DNA of 64,000 nucleotides. It comes from Polyangiaceae bacterium. GTDB lineage: Bacteria > Myxococcota_A > Polyangia > Polyangiales > Polyangiaceae. The notes beneath the pieces were generated by a model. The model saw only the letters and a list, made by a program, of their open reading frames with translations. It was not told the origin of the DNA and searched no databases. Below, piece after piece: positions 44,964 to 53,565 of the stretch. Numbering within the stretch: the first letter of the stretch is position 1; every line of letters starts with the position of its first letter. The stretch covers positions 116,022-180,021 of the forward strand of contig JAICQL010000001.1 of assembly GCA_025937895.1 (NCBI GenBank), read 5' to 3'. A program made the position numbers and the translations under genes.

Positions 44964-45757
44964 TGCTCTGCCTGTTTCTGCGCGCCCGCGGCAGGCTGCT
45001 CCTGCTCGGTGGGCGAGGCTTCACCCAGATACACTTCGCGCACGCGGGCGTCGCGCGCCACCTGCTCGGGGCTGCCCTGGGTCAACAAACGCCCCGCGAC
45101 CAGCACGCTGATCCGCTCCGCGAAGCGAAACACCAGCTCCATGTCGTGCTCGATGAACAGCACCGTCACGTCCCTCGGGAGCGCCGCGATGACCTCGAAC
45201 ATCTCGCGGCTCTCCGCCGCTGGAATGCCGGAAGCCGGCTCATCCAGCAGCAGCACCCGCGGCCTGGTGGCGAGGCCGAGCGCCAGCTCCAGCAGCCGCT
45301 GCTTGCCGTACGCCAGCTGGCGGCTGGGCAGCCTCGCCTCGTCCGCCAGACGCAGCCGCTCCAGCAGCTCCCACGCCTCCTGCTCGGGCTCACGCAGGCT
45401 GCGCAGCGCGTGAAACCAGCGCCCGCCCAGGCCACGGCGCTGGCAGATCGCCAGCAGCAGCGAGTCGAGCACGCTCAAGCCGGCGAACAGGTTGTTGATC
45501 TGAAACGTGCGCGCCAGGCCGCGGCGCACCCGCTCGTGCTGAGCGAGCGCGGTCAGCCGCTCGCCACCCAGGTACACCTCACCGGAGCTGGGGCGGAGCA
45601 CGCCGGTGAGCAGGTTTACGAACGTGGTCTTCCCCGCGCCGTTGGGGCCGATCAGCGCGTGGCGCTCGCCCGGCGCGAGTTCCAGGGAGACGCCGTCATT
45701 GGCGCAGAAATCGCCGAAGCGCTTGCTCAGCGCGCTGGCGTGCAGCGCAGCGGTCAC
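44960..45757 (-). CDS. livG: Branched-chain amino acid ABC transporter ATPase LivG
   Basis: A 265-residue ATPase. Walker A GPNGAGKTTFVNLLTGVL, signature close to SRQLAYGKQRLLELALGLA, Walker B VLLLDEPASGIP and FIEHDMELVF. YGKQRLLELA in place of LSGGQ is the usual LivG variant. It overlaps livF and livM by 4 bases each, so translation is coupled. Confidence 0.93.
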   Translation of the reverse strand: MTAALHASALSKRFGDFCANDGVSLELAPGERHALIGPNGAGKTTFVNLLTGVLRPSSGEVYLGGERLTALAQHERVRRGLARTFQINNLFAGLSVLDSLLLAICQRRGLGGRWFHALRSLREPEQEAWELLERLRLADEARLPSRQLAYGKQRLLELALGLATRPRVLLLDEPASGIPAAESREMFEVIAALPRDVTVLFIEHDMELVFRFAERISVLVAGRLLTQGSPEQVARDARVREVYLGEASPTEQEQPAAGAQKQAEQ

Positions 45758-46734
45758 GTGCTGCCCTCCGCCGGCAGCACCGCGGCGCCGCGCCGTGGTC
45801 GTGCACCCAGTACGCGCTCTGCGGCACCGAGCAGGCCGCCCCGTGCGAAGAGCGTGAGCAGCACCACCAGCGCGCCCAGCCAGAACTGCCAGAACGCGGG
45901 GCTATGCTCCGAGAGCAAGTGGCGCAGCAACAGAAACGCGGCGCTGCCCAGGAAGGCGCCATACAGCCGCCCGGCGCCGCCCAGCACCAGCATGATCAGC
46001 ACGCTCGCCGAGCGCTCGAAGCCGAGCGCCTCCAGCCCAACGAACCCCGTGGTCTGCGCGCTCAGCGCGCCGGCTACACCCGCCAGCGCCGCGGCCAGCG
46101 TGTACACGGCGATCAGCCTGCGCCGCACCGGCACACCGAGCGCCGACATGCGCGGCGCGTTCTCCCGCACTCCCTGCAGCACCAGCCCGAAGGGTGAACG
46201 CGCAACCCGCCGGCTGAGCAAGAACGCGGCCAGCGCGACGCAGCCGGCGTACACGTAAGCAGTGCTGCCCGAGAGCTCGAAGCGCCAGAGCCCCAGCACC
46301 GGGTCCAGCACCAGGCTGGACAGCCCGTCCGTGCCACCGGTGATGGAGGATGCGCGGTTCGCCAGCTCGTACAGCAAGAAGCCGATGCCCAGTGAGACCA
46401 TCAGCCGGGTCAGGCCCTGGCGATCCACGATCAGGAAGCTGGTAGCAAAGCCAACGGCCGCGGCCATGCCGCCCGCCGCCAGCAGCGCGCTCAGCGGCTC
46501 GTGCCAGCCGTGGGTGGCGAGCAGCCCGGCCGTGTACGCGCCCACGCCGTAGAATGCAGCGTGGCCCAGGGTGACGATGCCCGCGTAGCCCAGGCACAGA
46601 TCGAGCGACAGCGCGAACAGGCCGGCGATCAGCACCTGACTGCCGAGCACCAGGTAGTCGGGAAAGAGGAAATAGCCGGCCACCGGCAGCAGCCAGAAGC
46701 CCAGCTCCAGGAGCGCCCTTCGCTCCGCAGTCAC
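45754..46734 (-). CDS. livM: Branched-chain amino acid ABC permease LivM
   Basis: A 326-residue permease with about nine hydrophobic helices. Family segments are LGYAGIVTLGHAAFYGVGAY and the long loop GVRENAPRMSALGV that contacts the ATPases. It lies after livH with a 72-base gap that contains two near copies of AGCGCTCCGCTG. The C terminus is extended and Arg/Ala-rich compared with short LivM. Confidence 0.92.
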   Translation of the reverse strand: MTAERRALLELGFWLLPVAGYFLFPDYLVLGSQVLIAGLFALSLDLCLGYAGIVTLGHAAFYGVGAYTAGLLATHGWHEPLSALLAAGGMAAAVGFATSFLIVDRQGLTRLMVSLGIGFLLYELANRASSITGGTDGLSSLVLDPVLGLWRFELSGSTAYVYAGCVALAAFLLSRRVARSPFGLVLQGVRENAPRMSALGVPVRRRLIAVYTLAAALAGVAGALSAQTTGFVGLEALGFERSASVLIMLVLGGAGRLYGAFLGSAAFLLLRHLLSEHSPAFWQFWLGALVVLLTLFARGGLLGAAERVLGARPRRGAAVLPAEGST

Positions 46735-46806
46735 CTCGGGAGCTCCGCCGTCGAGCGCTCCGCTGTCATCTCCAGCGCTCCGCTGCCATCCCTGCCGCCG
46801 TGCTCA

Positions 46807-47667
46807 TCACGCTCGCCGCCCGCGCAATCCCATGGGGAATGACATCAGCAGCACGATCATGAGCGCGTAGATGATGAAGGCTCCCAGCTCGGGCACATAA
46901 TATTTGCCCGCGACGTCGAACAGCCCCAGCACCAGCGCCGCCAGCGCCGCGCCGGGCACGCTGCCCGCCCCGCCGACGCTGACGACGAGCAGGAAATACA
47001 CCAGATACTCCAGGGCAAAGCTCGGCTCGAGCCCCAAGAGCTCGATGCCCAGCGCCCCGCCCAGCGCGGCCAGCCCGCTGCCGAGCGCAAAGGTGACGCA
47101 GAACACGCGCTGCACCGGGATGCCCAGCCCGGCCGAGACCTGCTGATTGTCCACGGCTGCGCGCAGCTGCGCTCCGTAGCGAGTGCGCTCGATCAAACCC
47201 GTCAGCGCCGCGCTGATCAGCACCACCAACGCCAGCAGGAACAGGCGATACGCACCCAGATCGAGCCCGAGCACCCGCACCTGGCCACGCAAGAACGCCG
47301 GCAGCTCGACCCGCTGCTGCCCCGGCCCCCAGAAGAAGGTGGCCGCAGCCACGGCCATGAAGGTGAGCCCGATCGTGAACAGCACCTGGTCCAGATGGCT
47401 GGCACGATACAGCCGCCGGTACAGGCCGCGCTCCGCCAGCGCGCCTGCCACCGCCCCCGCCACGAACACCAGCGGTAACGTGGCCAGAAAGGGCACGCCG
47501 CAGGCGCTCGCCAGCCAGATGCTGCAGTACCCGCCAAACATGGCAAAGGCCCCGTGCGCCAGGTTCACGACATTCATCAGGCCGAGCGTGACCGAGAGCC
47601 CGACGCTGATCAGGAACAGCACGCTACCGTAGGCAATGCCGTCAAAAACGACGCCGAGGAACACCAC
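46807..47667 (-). CDS. livH: Branched-chain amino acid ABC permease LivH
   Basis: A 286-residue permease of about eight helices. The LivH marks GLSVTLGLMNVVNLAHGAFAM and the loop around TRYGAQLRAAVDNQQVSAGLGI are present. It pairs with LivM to form the channel. livK ends 6 bases upstream, so it is part of the same operon. Confidence 0.93.
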   Translation of the reverse strand: MVFLGVVFDGIAYGSVLFLISVGLSVTLGLMNVVNLAHGAFAMFGGYCSIWLASACGVPFLATLPLVFVAGAVAGALAERGLYRRLYRASHLDQVLFTIGLTFMAVAAATFFWGPGQQRVELPAFLRGQVRVLGLDLGAYRLFLLALVVLISAALTGLIERTRYGAQLRAAVDNQQVSAGLGIPVQRVFCVTFALGSGLAALGGALGIELLGLEPSFALEYLVYFLLVVSVGGAGSVPGAALAALVLGLFDVAGKYYVPELGAFIIYALMIVLLMSFPMGLRGRRA

Positions 47668-47673
47668 GACGAG

Positions 47674-48921
47674 CTACTTGCCCGGATCCTTCTGCTCGTC
47701 GAAGCGATCGAACTCGACGTTGTACAGGCCATCTTCGCGCTGCTCTACCTTGCGTACGTACACGGTCTGCACCACGTCGCGCGTCTCGGCGTCGATGCGG
47801 ACGTTGCCGCGAGGGCTCTGCAAGGTCAGACCCTTGAAGGCCTCGACCGCACGCTCGCCATCGAGGTTGCCGCCCAGCTTCTCGATCACTGTCGCGATCG
47901 CCGCCATGCCGTCGTAGCCGCCCACGGCCATGAAGTTGGGCCGCAGCGACCCGCCCGTGACCCTGGCAAACGCCTGCTTGAAAGCCGCGTTCTCGGGAGA
48001 CTCGTGCGCGGCGGAGTAGTGGTGGGTGGTGACCACCCCGAGCGCGGCGGCCCCCATGCTGGGCAACTCTTGATCCTCGGTGACGTCCCCCGTGGCCAGC
48101 ACCTTGATGCCCAGCTCGCCGAGCCCACGCTCCTGAAATGCCTTCAAGAAGGCGGTGCCCTGCGCACCCGCCGGCACGAAGATGAACACCGCCTCCGGCT
48201 TGGCGTCCTTGATGCGCTGGATGTACGGGGAAAAGTCCGGGTTTTGCATGGGGACCCGCACCGAGTCGACGATCTTGCCGCCGGCCGCCTCGAAGGTCTT
48301 CTTGAACTGCGCCTCGGCGTCGGCGCCCGGAGCATAGTCGGAGACCAGCGTGTAGACCGACTTGACCCCGCTTTTTGCGGCCCAGGTGGCCAGCGGCGCC
48401 GACACCTGCGGCAAGGTGAACGAGACGCGCACCGCGAAGGGTGACTTCGTGGTGATGATCGACGTCGCCGCGTTCATGATCACCATCGGCTTCTTCGCCT
48501 CGGTGGCCAGCGGCGCGACCGCCAGCGCGTTGGGGGTGAGCACGAAGCCAGCGAGAAAGTCGACCTTGTCTCGAACGATCAGGCCCTGGGCGAGACCTTT
48601 GGCCACGTCCGGGGCGGGACCGGTGGTGTCTTTGACCAGCAGCTCGATCTCGCGCCCGGCCACCTTGCTGCCATGTTGCTCCAGGTAAGCTCTGGCCCCG
48701 CCCTCCACCTGCTTGCCCGAGCCTGCGAAGGGACCGGAGAACGGCGCCAACAGCCCGATCTTGATCGGGCCCGCCGCAGCGGCCGGAGCCAGGCTCGAAC
48801 CAGTCTCTGTTACGGGCTTGGTCTGCCTGGACTCACAGGCTGCCAGCAGCCCCGCCAACAACAACCCTGCGAAGGCGGACACCACACCAGGCGAGGTACG
48901 GCACAGCTTGCTCGCGATCAT
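47674..48921 (-). CDS. livK: Branched-chain amino acid/amide ABC substrate-binding lipoprotein LivK
   Basis: A 415-residue protein with signal and lipobox LLAGLLAAC near residue 29. The type I periplasmic binding fold starts at IKIGLLAPFSGPFAGSGKQVEGG, and GLIVRDKVDFLAGFV and FIFVPAGAQGTAFLKAF match the LivJ/AmiC group. The bound solute is not determined by sequence; leucine-type amino acids, amides and aromatic acids are all possible. First gene of livKHMGF. The ATG has GGAAGCAGG upstream, and a perfect palindrome lies just before it. Confidence 0.92.
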   Translation of the reverse strand: MIASKLCRTSPGVVSAFAGLLLAGLLAACESRQTKPVTETGSSLAPAAAAGPIKIGLLAPFSGPFAGSGKQVEGGARAYLEQHGSKVAGREIELLVKDTTGPAPDVAKGLAQGLIVRDKVDFLAGFVLTPNALAVAPLATEAKKPMVIMNAATSIITTKSPFAVRVSFTLPQVSAPLATWAAKSGVKSVYTLVSDYAPGADAEAQFKKTFEAAGGKIVDSVRVPMQNPDFSPYIQRIKDAKPEAVFIFVPAGAQGTAFLKAFQERGLGELGIKVLATGDVTEDQELPSMGAAALGVVTTHHYSAAHESPENAAFKQAFARVTGGSLRPNFMAVGGYDGMAAIATVIEKLGGNLDGERAVEAFKGLTLQSPRGNVRIDAETRDVVQTVYVRKVEQREDGLYNVEFDRFDEQKDPGK

Positions 48922-48933
48922 CCTGCTTCCTTA

Positions 48934-48955
48934 CCGGAGCTCGCTCGAGCTCCGG
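48934..48955. promoter_or_regulatory. Palindrome in the livK leader
   Basis: CCGGAGCTCG, two bases, then its exact complement: a perfect 10+2+10 inverted repeat 13 bases upstream of the livK ATG. It could be a repressor operator or, as RNA, a hairpin that affects access to the ribosome binding site. Confidence 0.45.
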
Positions 48956-48995
48956 CGGCAGCATACTCGCCCCCCAGGCGCGCACGTGCGCCGAT

Positions 48996-49460
48996 TTAGT
49001 CGCGCTCTGTCTCGTCGAAATCTTCTTCGGTATCGAAGTCGTCGGCGCCGCCATCGTCGTAGGCGTCCGTCGCGTCGTCATCGCCCTCCGAGTCATCCTC
49101 ACCCGCGCGCGAAGCCGGTCGATCCTGCTTGGGCACCGGGATCTCATCAAACTTCGCAGCGAGGATGAAATCGCTCTCCGTGAGGCCGTCGATCTTGTGC
49201 GTCCAGATCTCCAGACTCACCTTGCCCCAGGTCATGTAGACGTCGGGATGGTGCGACTGCTCCTCGGCGATGGCGCCGATGCGATTGACGAACGCGAGGG
49301 CGTGGGCGAAATCGGGGAAATAGTAGCTCTTGGCAAGATGGCCTTGTTCGAAGGACCAGCCGTCGAGTTGCTCCATCAGGCGGCTGGCAACATCCATGCT
49401 GAGCGGGGGCACGCCGCCACGGCACGGGACACAGGACTTGCTGGCGAGGTCGGAAGCCAT
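48996..49460 (-). CDS. phhB: 4a-hydroxytetrahydrobiopterin dehydratase (PCD/PhhB) with acidic tail
   Basis: A 154-residue protein. Residues about 1-108 are the PCD fold with EQSHHPDVYMTWGKV, the catalytic double His, and DGLTESDFILAAKFDEI. It recycles the pterin cofactor of aromatic amino acid hydroxylases. The last 45 residues are almost entirely Asp, Glu, Gly and Thr with no parallel in the 95-110-residue family. A Cys-x-x-Cys pair (SKSCVPCRGG) sits at the N terminus, a known variant of some bacterial PCDs. No aromatic hydroxylase is in the window. Confidence 0.9.
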   Translation of the reverse strand: MASDLASKSCVPCRGGVPPLSMDVASRLMEQLDGWSFEQGHLAKSYYFPDFAHALAFVNRIGAIAEEQSHHPDVYMTWGKVSLEIWTHKIDGLTESDFILAAKFDEIPVPKQDRPASRAGEDDSEGDDDATDAYDDGGADDFDTEEDFDETERD

Positions 49461-49967
49461 ATTCTTATCCTAAACGAACTCCGAAGTTGAGCGGAGCACC
49501 CGCGCCCGGCAACGGTGGCCGCGCCCGAGGTTCGCGAGACGACGAGATATGAAAGACAGTCTGAAAGACACGTCTCAAAGACGCAGTGGAGAGACGCGAT
49601 GGAGAGACGCACTAGAAAGCGCTGGCACTAAGACGGCAGGGACGAGGCTCTAACAAAGCCGAAAGGCGAGAGCCAAAAGCTAGGACACAAACGCACGCCT
49701 GCCCCGGCCCAGACCGGGGCCAGCGAAGCAGCGGCCCTGACGACGGGGTGAGCGGCCTGCTGGAGACAAAAGCCACTCAGACAGAGCTACGCCGCTGTCG
49801 AGCATGGCCTGGCGAACGATTTTGCGAGAAACACCCCGAGCGGCACGCCACCCCGCTTTGGGGCGGCCTTCGCAGCCAAATTTGAGGGTGTTTGCCGTCA
49901 TCCTGCCAAGGGGCCCATGCCGCCTGCTCGGGCTCGCGCGGGATGGAACTCCCGCGAGAGAACTCGA
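49461..49967. other. Gene-free region downstream of tRNA-Thr
   Basis: About 500 bases without a gene I support. Near 49585-49615 GGAGAGACGC occurs twice with a few bases between. A 73-codon minus-strand frame ends at 49680 but is low-complexity and matches nothing. It might hold the tRNA 3' processing region or remnants of inserted DNA; no att duplication of the tRNA end was found by eye. Confidence 0.4.
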
Positions 49968-50039
49968 GCCACCTTCCGGAATCGAACCGGAGACCTACGC
50001 GTTACGAATGCGTTGCTCTACCAGCTGAGCTAAGGTGGC
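49968..50039 (-). tRNA. tRNA-Thr(CGT)
   Basis: Read on the minus strand, acceptor GCCACCT pairs with AGGTGGC, D stem GCTC/GAGC, T arm TCCGG-TTCGATT-CCGGA. The anticodon loop TTCGTAA gives anticodon CGT (threonine, codon ACG). Closing pair 31-39 of the anticodon stem is A-C, a mismatch. No CCA is encoded. Length 72. Confidence 0.93.
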
Positions 50040-50240
50040 GTGCGCGAACGTTTCCGCGTAGCTATATCCCGCGTACGACGACGTCAAGCACGAGCTAGCA
50101 AGATCTCGCTCTCGAGGCAAAAGCAGAGGCCGCGGCAGCCGGTAGGAGCGCCTGCGGCAGCCATCTGTGCCGGAAGCGGCAGCAGGGGGAGCCCCCCGGG
50201 AGCGCTCCGGATGTCGCCAGATCGCAGCCGCAGCGCGGCA

Positions 50241-51239
50241 TCAGCCCCCTCCGGACACGATCGCGTCGATTTTCGATAACTCCTCGTTGTCGAAACCAAG
50301 GTTTCCGAGCGCGCGTACGCAGTCGTCGATCTGCTCCACCCGGCTGGCACCAATCAGCGCGGAGGTGACCGCCGGCTGCCGCAGCACCCAGGCGAGCGCC
50401 ATCTGCGCCAAGCTCTGGCCGCGGGCGCGAGCGAGCTGGTCCAGGCCCCGGATCTTGGTCAGCGTGGCCGGATCGAGCTGGCTGGGCCGGAGAAAGCCGT
50501 GAGGCTTGGCCGCCCGGGAGTCCACTGGAATGGACTCGAGGTACTTGCTGGTGAGCAGCCCCTGCGCGAGCGGGGAGAACACGATGCAGCCGATGCCCTG
50601 CTGCTCCAGCTCGCCCAGCAGGTGCGGCTCCACCCAGCGGTTGAGGATGCTGTAGGAGGGCTGATGGATGAGGCACGGCGTGCCGAGCCCGCGCAGCAGC
50701 GCTTGCGCCTGGCGCGTGCGCTCGTGGTCGTAGTTGCTGATGCCGACGTACAGCGCCTTGCCCGCGCGGACGACCGCGTCGAGCGCGGCCATCGTCTCCT
50801 CCAGCGGCGTCTTCGGATCGGGGCGGTGGTGATAAAAAATGTCCACGTAGTCCACGCCCAGCCGGCGCAGGCTCTGGTCGAGGCTGGCCACCAGGTACTT
50901 GCGGGAGCCGAAATCCCCGTATGGGCCTGGCCACATGCCGTACCCGGCCTTCGTGGAGATCAGGATCTCGTCCCGGTAAGAGCGCAGGTCCTGCGCCAGG
51001 ATCTGACCGAAAGTCTCCTCGGCGCTGCCCGGCGGCGGGCCATAGTTGTTGGCGAGATCGAAATGGGTGATGCCCAGGTCGAAGGCACGGCGGATCATCT
51101 GGCGCGCCGTCTCCCGCGCGTCGACCGCGGCAAAATTGTGCCAGAGCCCCAGGGAGATGCGGGGTAGCAGCAGGCCGCTCCTACCGCAGCGCTGGTAAGG
51201 CATGGACTGGTAGCGGGACTCGGCAGCGATGTAGGGCAT
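50241..51239 (-). CDS. YghZ-type aldo/keto reductase (L-glyceraldehyde-3-phosphate reductase-like)
   Basis: A 332-residue AKR14-like protein. The N terminus MPYIAAESRYQSM...GRSGLLLPRISLGLWHNF matches E. coli YghZ. The tetrad is Asp in FDLANNYGPPPGSAEE, Tyr in the same segment, Lys in ISTKAGYG and His in FYHHRPDP. The NADPH-binding end has ALIGASRVEQI. The ATG at 51239 is chosen to match the family. Family role: NADPH-dependent reduction of L-glyceraldehyde-3-phosphate or methylglyoxal. It is 48 bases downstream of the VWA lipoprotein gene on the same strand. Confidence 0.92.
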   Translation of the reverse strand: MPYIAAESRYQSMPYQRCGRSGLLLPRISLGLWHNFAAVDARETARQMIRRAFDLGITHFDLANNYGPPPGSAEETFGQILAQDLRSYRDEILISTKAGYGMWPGPYGDFGSRKYLVASLDQSLRRLGVDYVDIFYHHRPDPKTPLEETMAALDAVVRAGKALYVGISNYDHERTRQAQALLRGLGTPCLIHQPSYSILNRWVEPHLLGELEQQGIGCIVFSPLAQGLLTSKYLESIPVDSRAAKPHGFLRPSQLDPATLTKIRGLDQLARARGQSLAQMALAWVLRQPAVTSALIGASRVEQIDDCVRALGNLGFDNEELSKIDAIVSGGG

Positions 51240-51287
51240 GCGCCGCATGTACCGCGCTCGCCGCGGCCCTTTCAATGGGCGGAAGCG

Positions 51288-52571
51288 CTACCGGATGTAG
51301 GATTCACACGGGAAGAAGATCTCCACGTTCTCCACGTCCGCTTGCAGCGCAGCGCAGGCGGCGCCCTGAAGCTCGATGTCAGTACCGCCATTCAGGGTCC
51401 AGCCGTCGGCGCTACCGAACTCGATGGCGGCCCCGTCCAGCAGCACCGTGCCCGTGGCCTCCCTGCCCGCGCGCACGCCCTGCTTCAAGGTGAACGTGCA
51501 GCTACGCACGCCGCTCAGGATGCTGGCGATGGCGTCGCGCAGCGCCGTGCGGCCACTGGGCGCGAAGAATGGTGCCGCGCCTGCAAGCAGGGGATCATCC
51601 ACGTAGCTGGCCAGGTACTGGCGCACGCCCATGGCGTCACGCCTCGCGCCGTTGAAACAGTTGTTGAGGTAGTTCTGATCCGTGTTCCGCAACACGGGCA
51701 AGCCCACCCCGGCGTTGGCCAGATCCTGAAGGTGCAAGGGCCCACAGCGCCCCCAGCAGCCGCTGGCATCCCCGCTGGCGCCGGCGCTGGCGATGTCGCC
51801 GATACCGACGACGTACGTGGTGATGCCGGCGACGTGCGCGGCTTGCACCGCAGCGATGGCGTCATCTTGTCCGCACTGCGGATCTGCCTCGTCACAGCGA
51901 TCCGGGTTACCGTCCGTGACCAGCAGGATGTACTTGGGCCCCGGCTGAGCAAACGCGGTCAGCTCGGCCGTCACCGCCCGCACGCTCTCGGCGGTGGGTG
52001 TGTCCCACTTGTAGTATTCGGTCCTGGGCGCCGGCACCACGCCGGCCGCTGCGTACGCGCTGGAGATGGCGCCGCCATTGTTCAGAGCGAGCGAGACGCT
52101 CTGCAGATTGGGGCACGTGGCGTTGGCCCGATCATCCCGGTTGTAGGCGACGAAGCCAAAGCGTACCTCGGCCTGCAGCTGGGGGATCACGCCGTCCACC
52201 GGGTTGGTGAGGGCATCCTCCAGCGGATCCCACAACAGCTCGCGCACGGACTGCTCGTTCGCCTCGAACATGCTCTTCGAGCGATCAACCAGCACGACCA
52301 CGCTGGGCACGACCTTCTCGAACTGCGCGGCCAGCTCGTTGCAGCGCGCGGGTGCCCCCTCCGTCTGGTCGACGCCGAAATTCGGCGCATTGCTCAGCTC
52401 GCCGACGGACGGAGCCGATGGCGCGCCTCCCCCCTGGGGAGGCTCGGTGCCGGGGCTGCGAGGCGTATCGCCGGGACGGACCGTGGTGGTTCCCTCGGGG
52501 GCGCCGCTCGCACTACACCCCGCGCTCGCCGCTGCGAGCAGGGCCACGGCCAAGCTTTGCCGTAAGACCAT
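51288..52571 (-). CDS. VWA-domain lipoprotein
   Basis: A 427-residue protein. The signal ends AAASAGC near residue 19, then a Thr/Pro/Gly-rich linker. From about residue 85 there is a von Willebrand A domain with the MIDAS start VVVLVDRSKSM (DxSxS) and later ILLVTDGNPD as the DG motif. Two Cys-containing stretches (RCDEADPQCG, CWGRCG) suggest disulfides. It is probably a metal-dependent adhesion or protein-interaction module on the cell surface; the ligand is unknown. It is divergent in sense from nothing obvious and precedes the aldo/keto reductase gene. Confidence 0.85.
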   Translation of the reverse strand: MVLRQSLAVALLAAASAGCSASGAPEGTTTVRPGDTPRSPGTEPPQGGGAPSAPSVGELSNAPNFGVDQTEGAPARCNELAAQFEKVVPSVVVLVDRSKSMFEANEQSVRELLWDPLEDALTNPVDGVIPQLQAEVRFGFVAYNRDDRANATCPNLQSVSLALNNGGAISSAYAAAGVVPAPRTEYYKWDTPTAESVRAVTAELTAFAQPGPKYILLVTDGNPDRCDEADPQCGQDDAIAAVQAAHVAGITTYVVGIGDIASAGASGDASGCWGRCGPLHLQDLANAGVGLPVLRNTDQNYLNNCFNGARRDAMGVRQYLASYVDDPLLAGAAPFFAPSGRTALRDAIASILSGVRSCTFTLKQGVRAGREATGTVLLDGAAIEFGSADGWTLNGGTDIELQGAACAALQADVENVEIFFPCESYIR

Positions 52572-52695
52572 GCCGCACAGAATATCGCCGCGGCGGGCTG
52601 CGCGCCATGGGCGCGAAGACGGCGACGCGCTCCTGCTTCTCCCGAGCCTCGCCGCGAGCGTGACCGACAGCCCCGCTCGCGGGCCCCGCCGGGCC

Positions 52696-53556
52696 TCAGA
52701 AATTGCTGAGATTTCGGGCCTCTGGCGGCCGCGTATTGAGCTGCACCCGCATGCTCTCCCGCAAGCTGATCAGGCGCTCGCGTGCCCCCGAGACCCGCAG
52801 CGGATCCTGGCTCTCCCCGCTCAGGATCTCGATCACGTCGTCGATCTGCCGGATCTCCTCCTGCTGCCGCCGGTCGAGCTGCTGAGCCGTCTCGTTGAAG
52901 GCGTCGAAGAAGTGCTGCAGCTCATCCCCCTTGCGCAGGCGTGCCACCACGCGGAACTGACCGCGGCCAAGATCCCCCAGCAGCCGTTTCATCTTGAACA
53001 CGGGCCCCGCCACCTTGTGGGTCACCACCACGCCGGACAGCCCAATGCCCAGCACCAGCAAGATCAGAGCCGAGGCCATCACCACGCCCAGCCGCACGTA
53101 GCCGCGTTCGATGCGCTGCGACTGCTCGCGCAGCGCGGCGCTGTTGGCCTCCAGCTGCGCCTGCCCTTGCTCCAGCATCCTGTCGCGATCCCCCGCGCCG
53201 TGCTGGAACACCTCCAGCAGCGCAGGGTCGTCCGCGTACACCTGGACGATGTTCATCTTGACCACGCTGTTGACCTTCTCGCTCTCGGTCAGCAGCTTGC
53301 GCCCGCGCTCCACAATTTCTTCGCCCAGCTGCACGGAGGAGCGGCTGACCGTGATCAGCTCGCGGCTGGTCTGCCACAGGAAGAAGCCGAGGGTGGCGCT
53401 GAGGAAGACGGCCACCCCCACCAGGTAGCCCGAGTATTTGAGCTGGAAGTGGCGATCGAGCAGGAAATTTCGCAGCCGCCGCTGACCGCGGTGGGAGGGC
53501 ACGCCAGAGGGCGCAGCGGACGGGCTGGAGACGGAGGCAGTAGCGGGCTGTCCCAT
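52696..53556 (-). CDS. HAMP-domain membrane protein without output domain
   Basis: A 286-residue protein. A cytoplasmic head of about 40 residues precedes helix 1 (about 42-65, YLVGVAVFLSATLGFFLWQ), an extracytoplasmic helical segment of about 95 residues, helix 2 (about 157-180, LGVVMASALILLVLGIGLSGVVV), a HAMP domain (about 181-232, HKVAGPVFKMKRLLGDLGRGQ) and a coiled-coil tail. No kinase, methyl-accepting or cyclase domain follows. Either it signals through a partner or it is structural. The HEAT-repeat gene lies upstream, ending 9 bases before this start, so they form an operon. Confidence 0.82.
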   Translation of the reverse strand: MGQPATASVSSPSAAPSGVPSHRGQRRLRNFLLDRHFQLKYSGYLVGVAVFLSATLGFFLWQTSRELITVSRSSVQLGEEIVERGRKLLTESEKVNSVVKMNIVQVYADDPALLEVFQHGAGDRDRMLEQGQAQLEANSAALREQSQRIERGYVRLGVVMASALILLVLGIGLSGVVVTHKVAGPVFKMKRLLGDLGRGQFRVVARLRKGDELQHFFDAFNETAQQLDRRQQEEIRQIDDVIEILSGESQDPLRVSGARERLISLRESMRVQLNTRPPEARNLSNF

Positions 53557-53565
53557 GAGTGATCC

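Noticed and set aside
49680..49901. 73-codon minus-strand frame downstream of tRNA-Thr.
   Set aside because: Too short and low-complexity, no recognisable family; listed only as part of the empty region.
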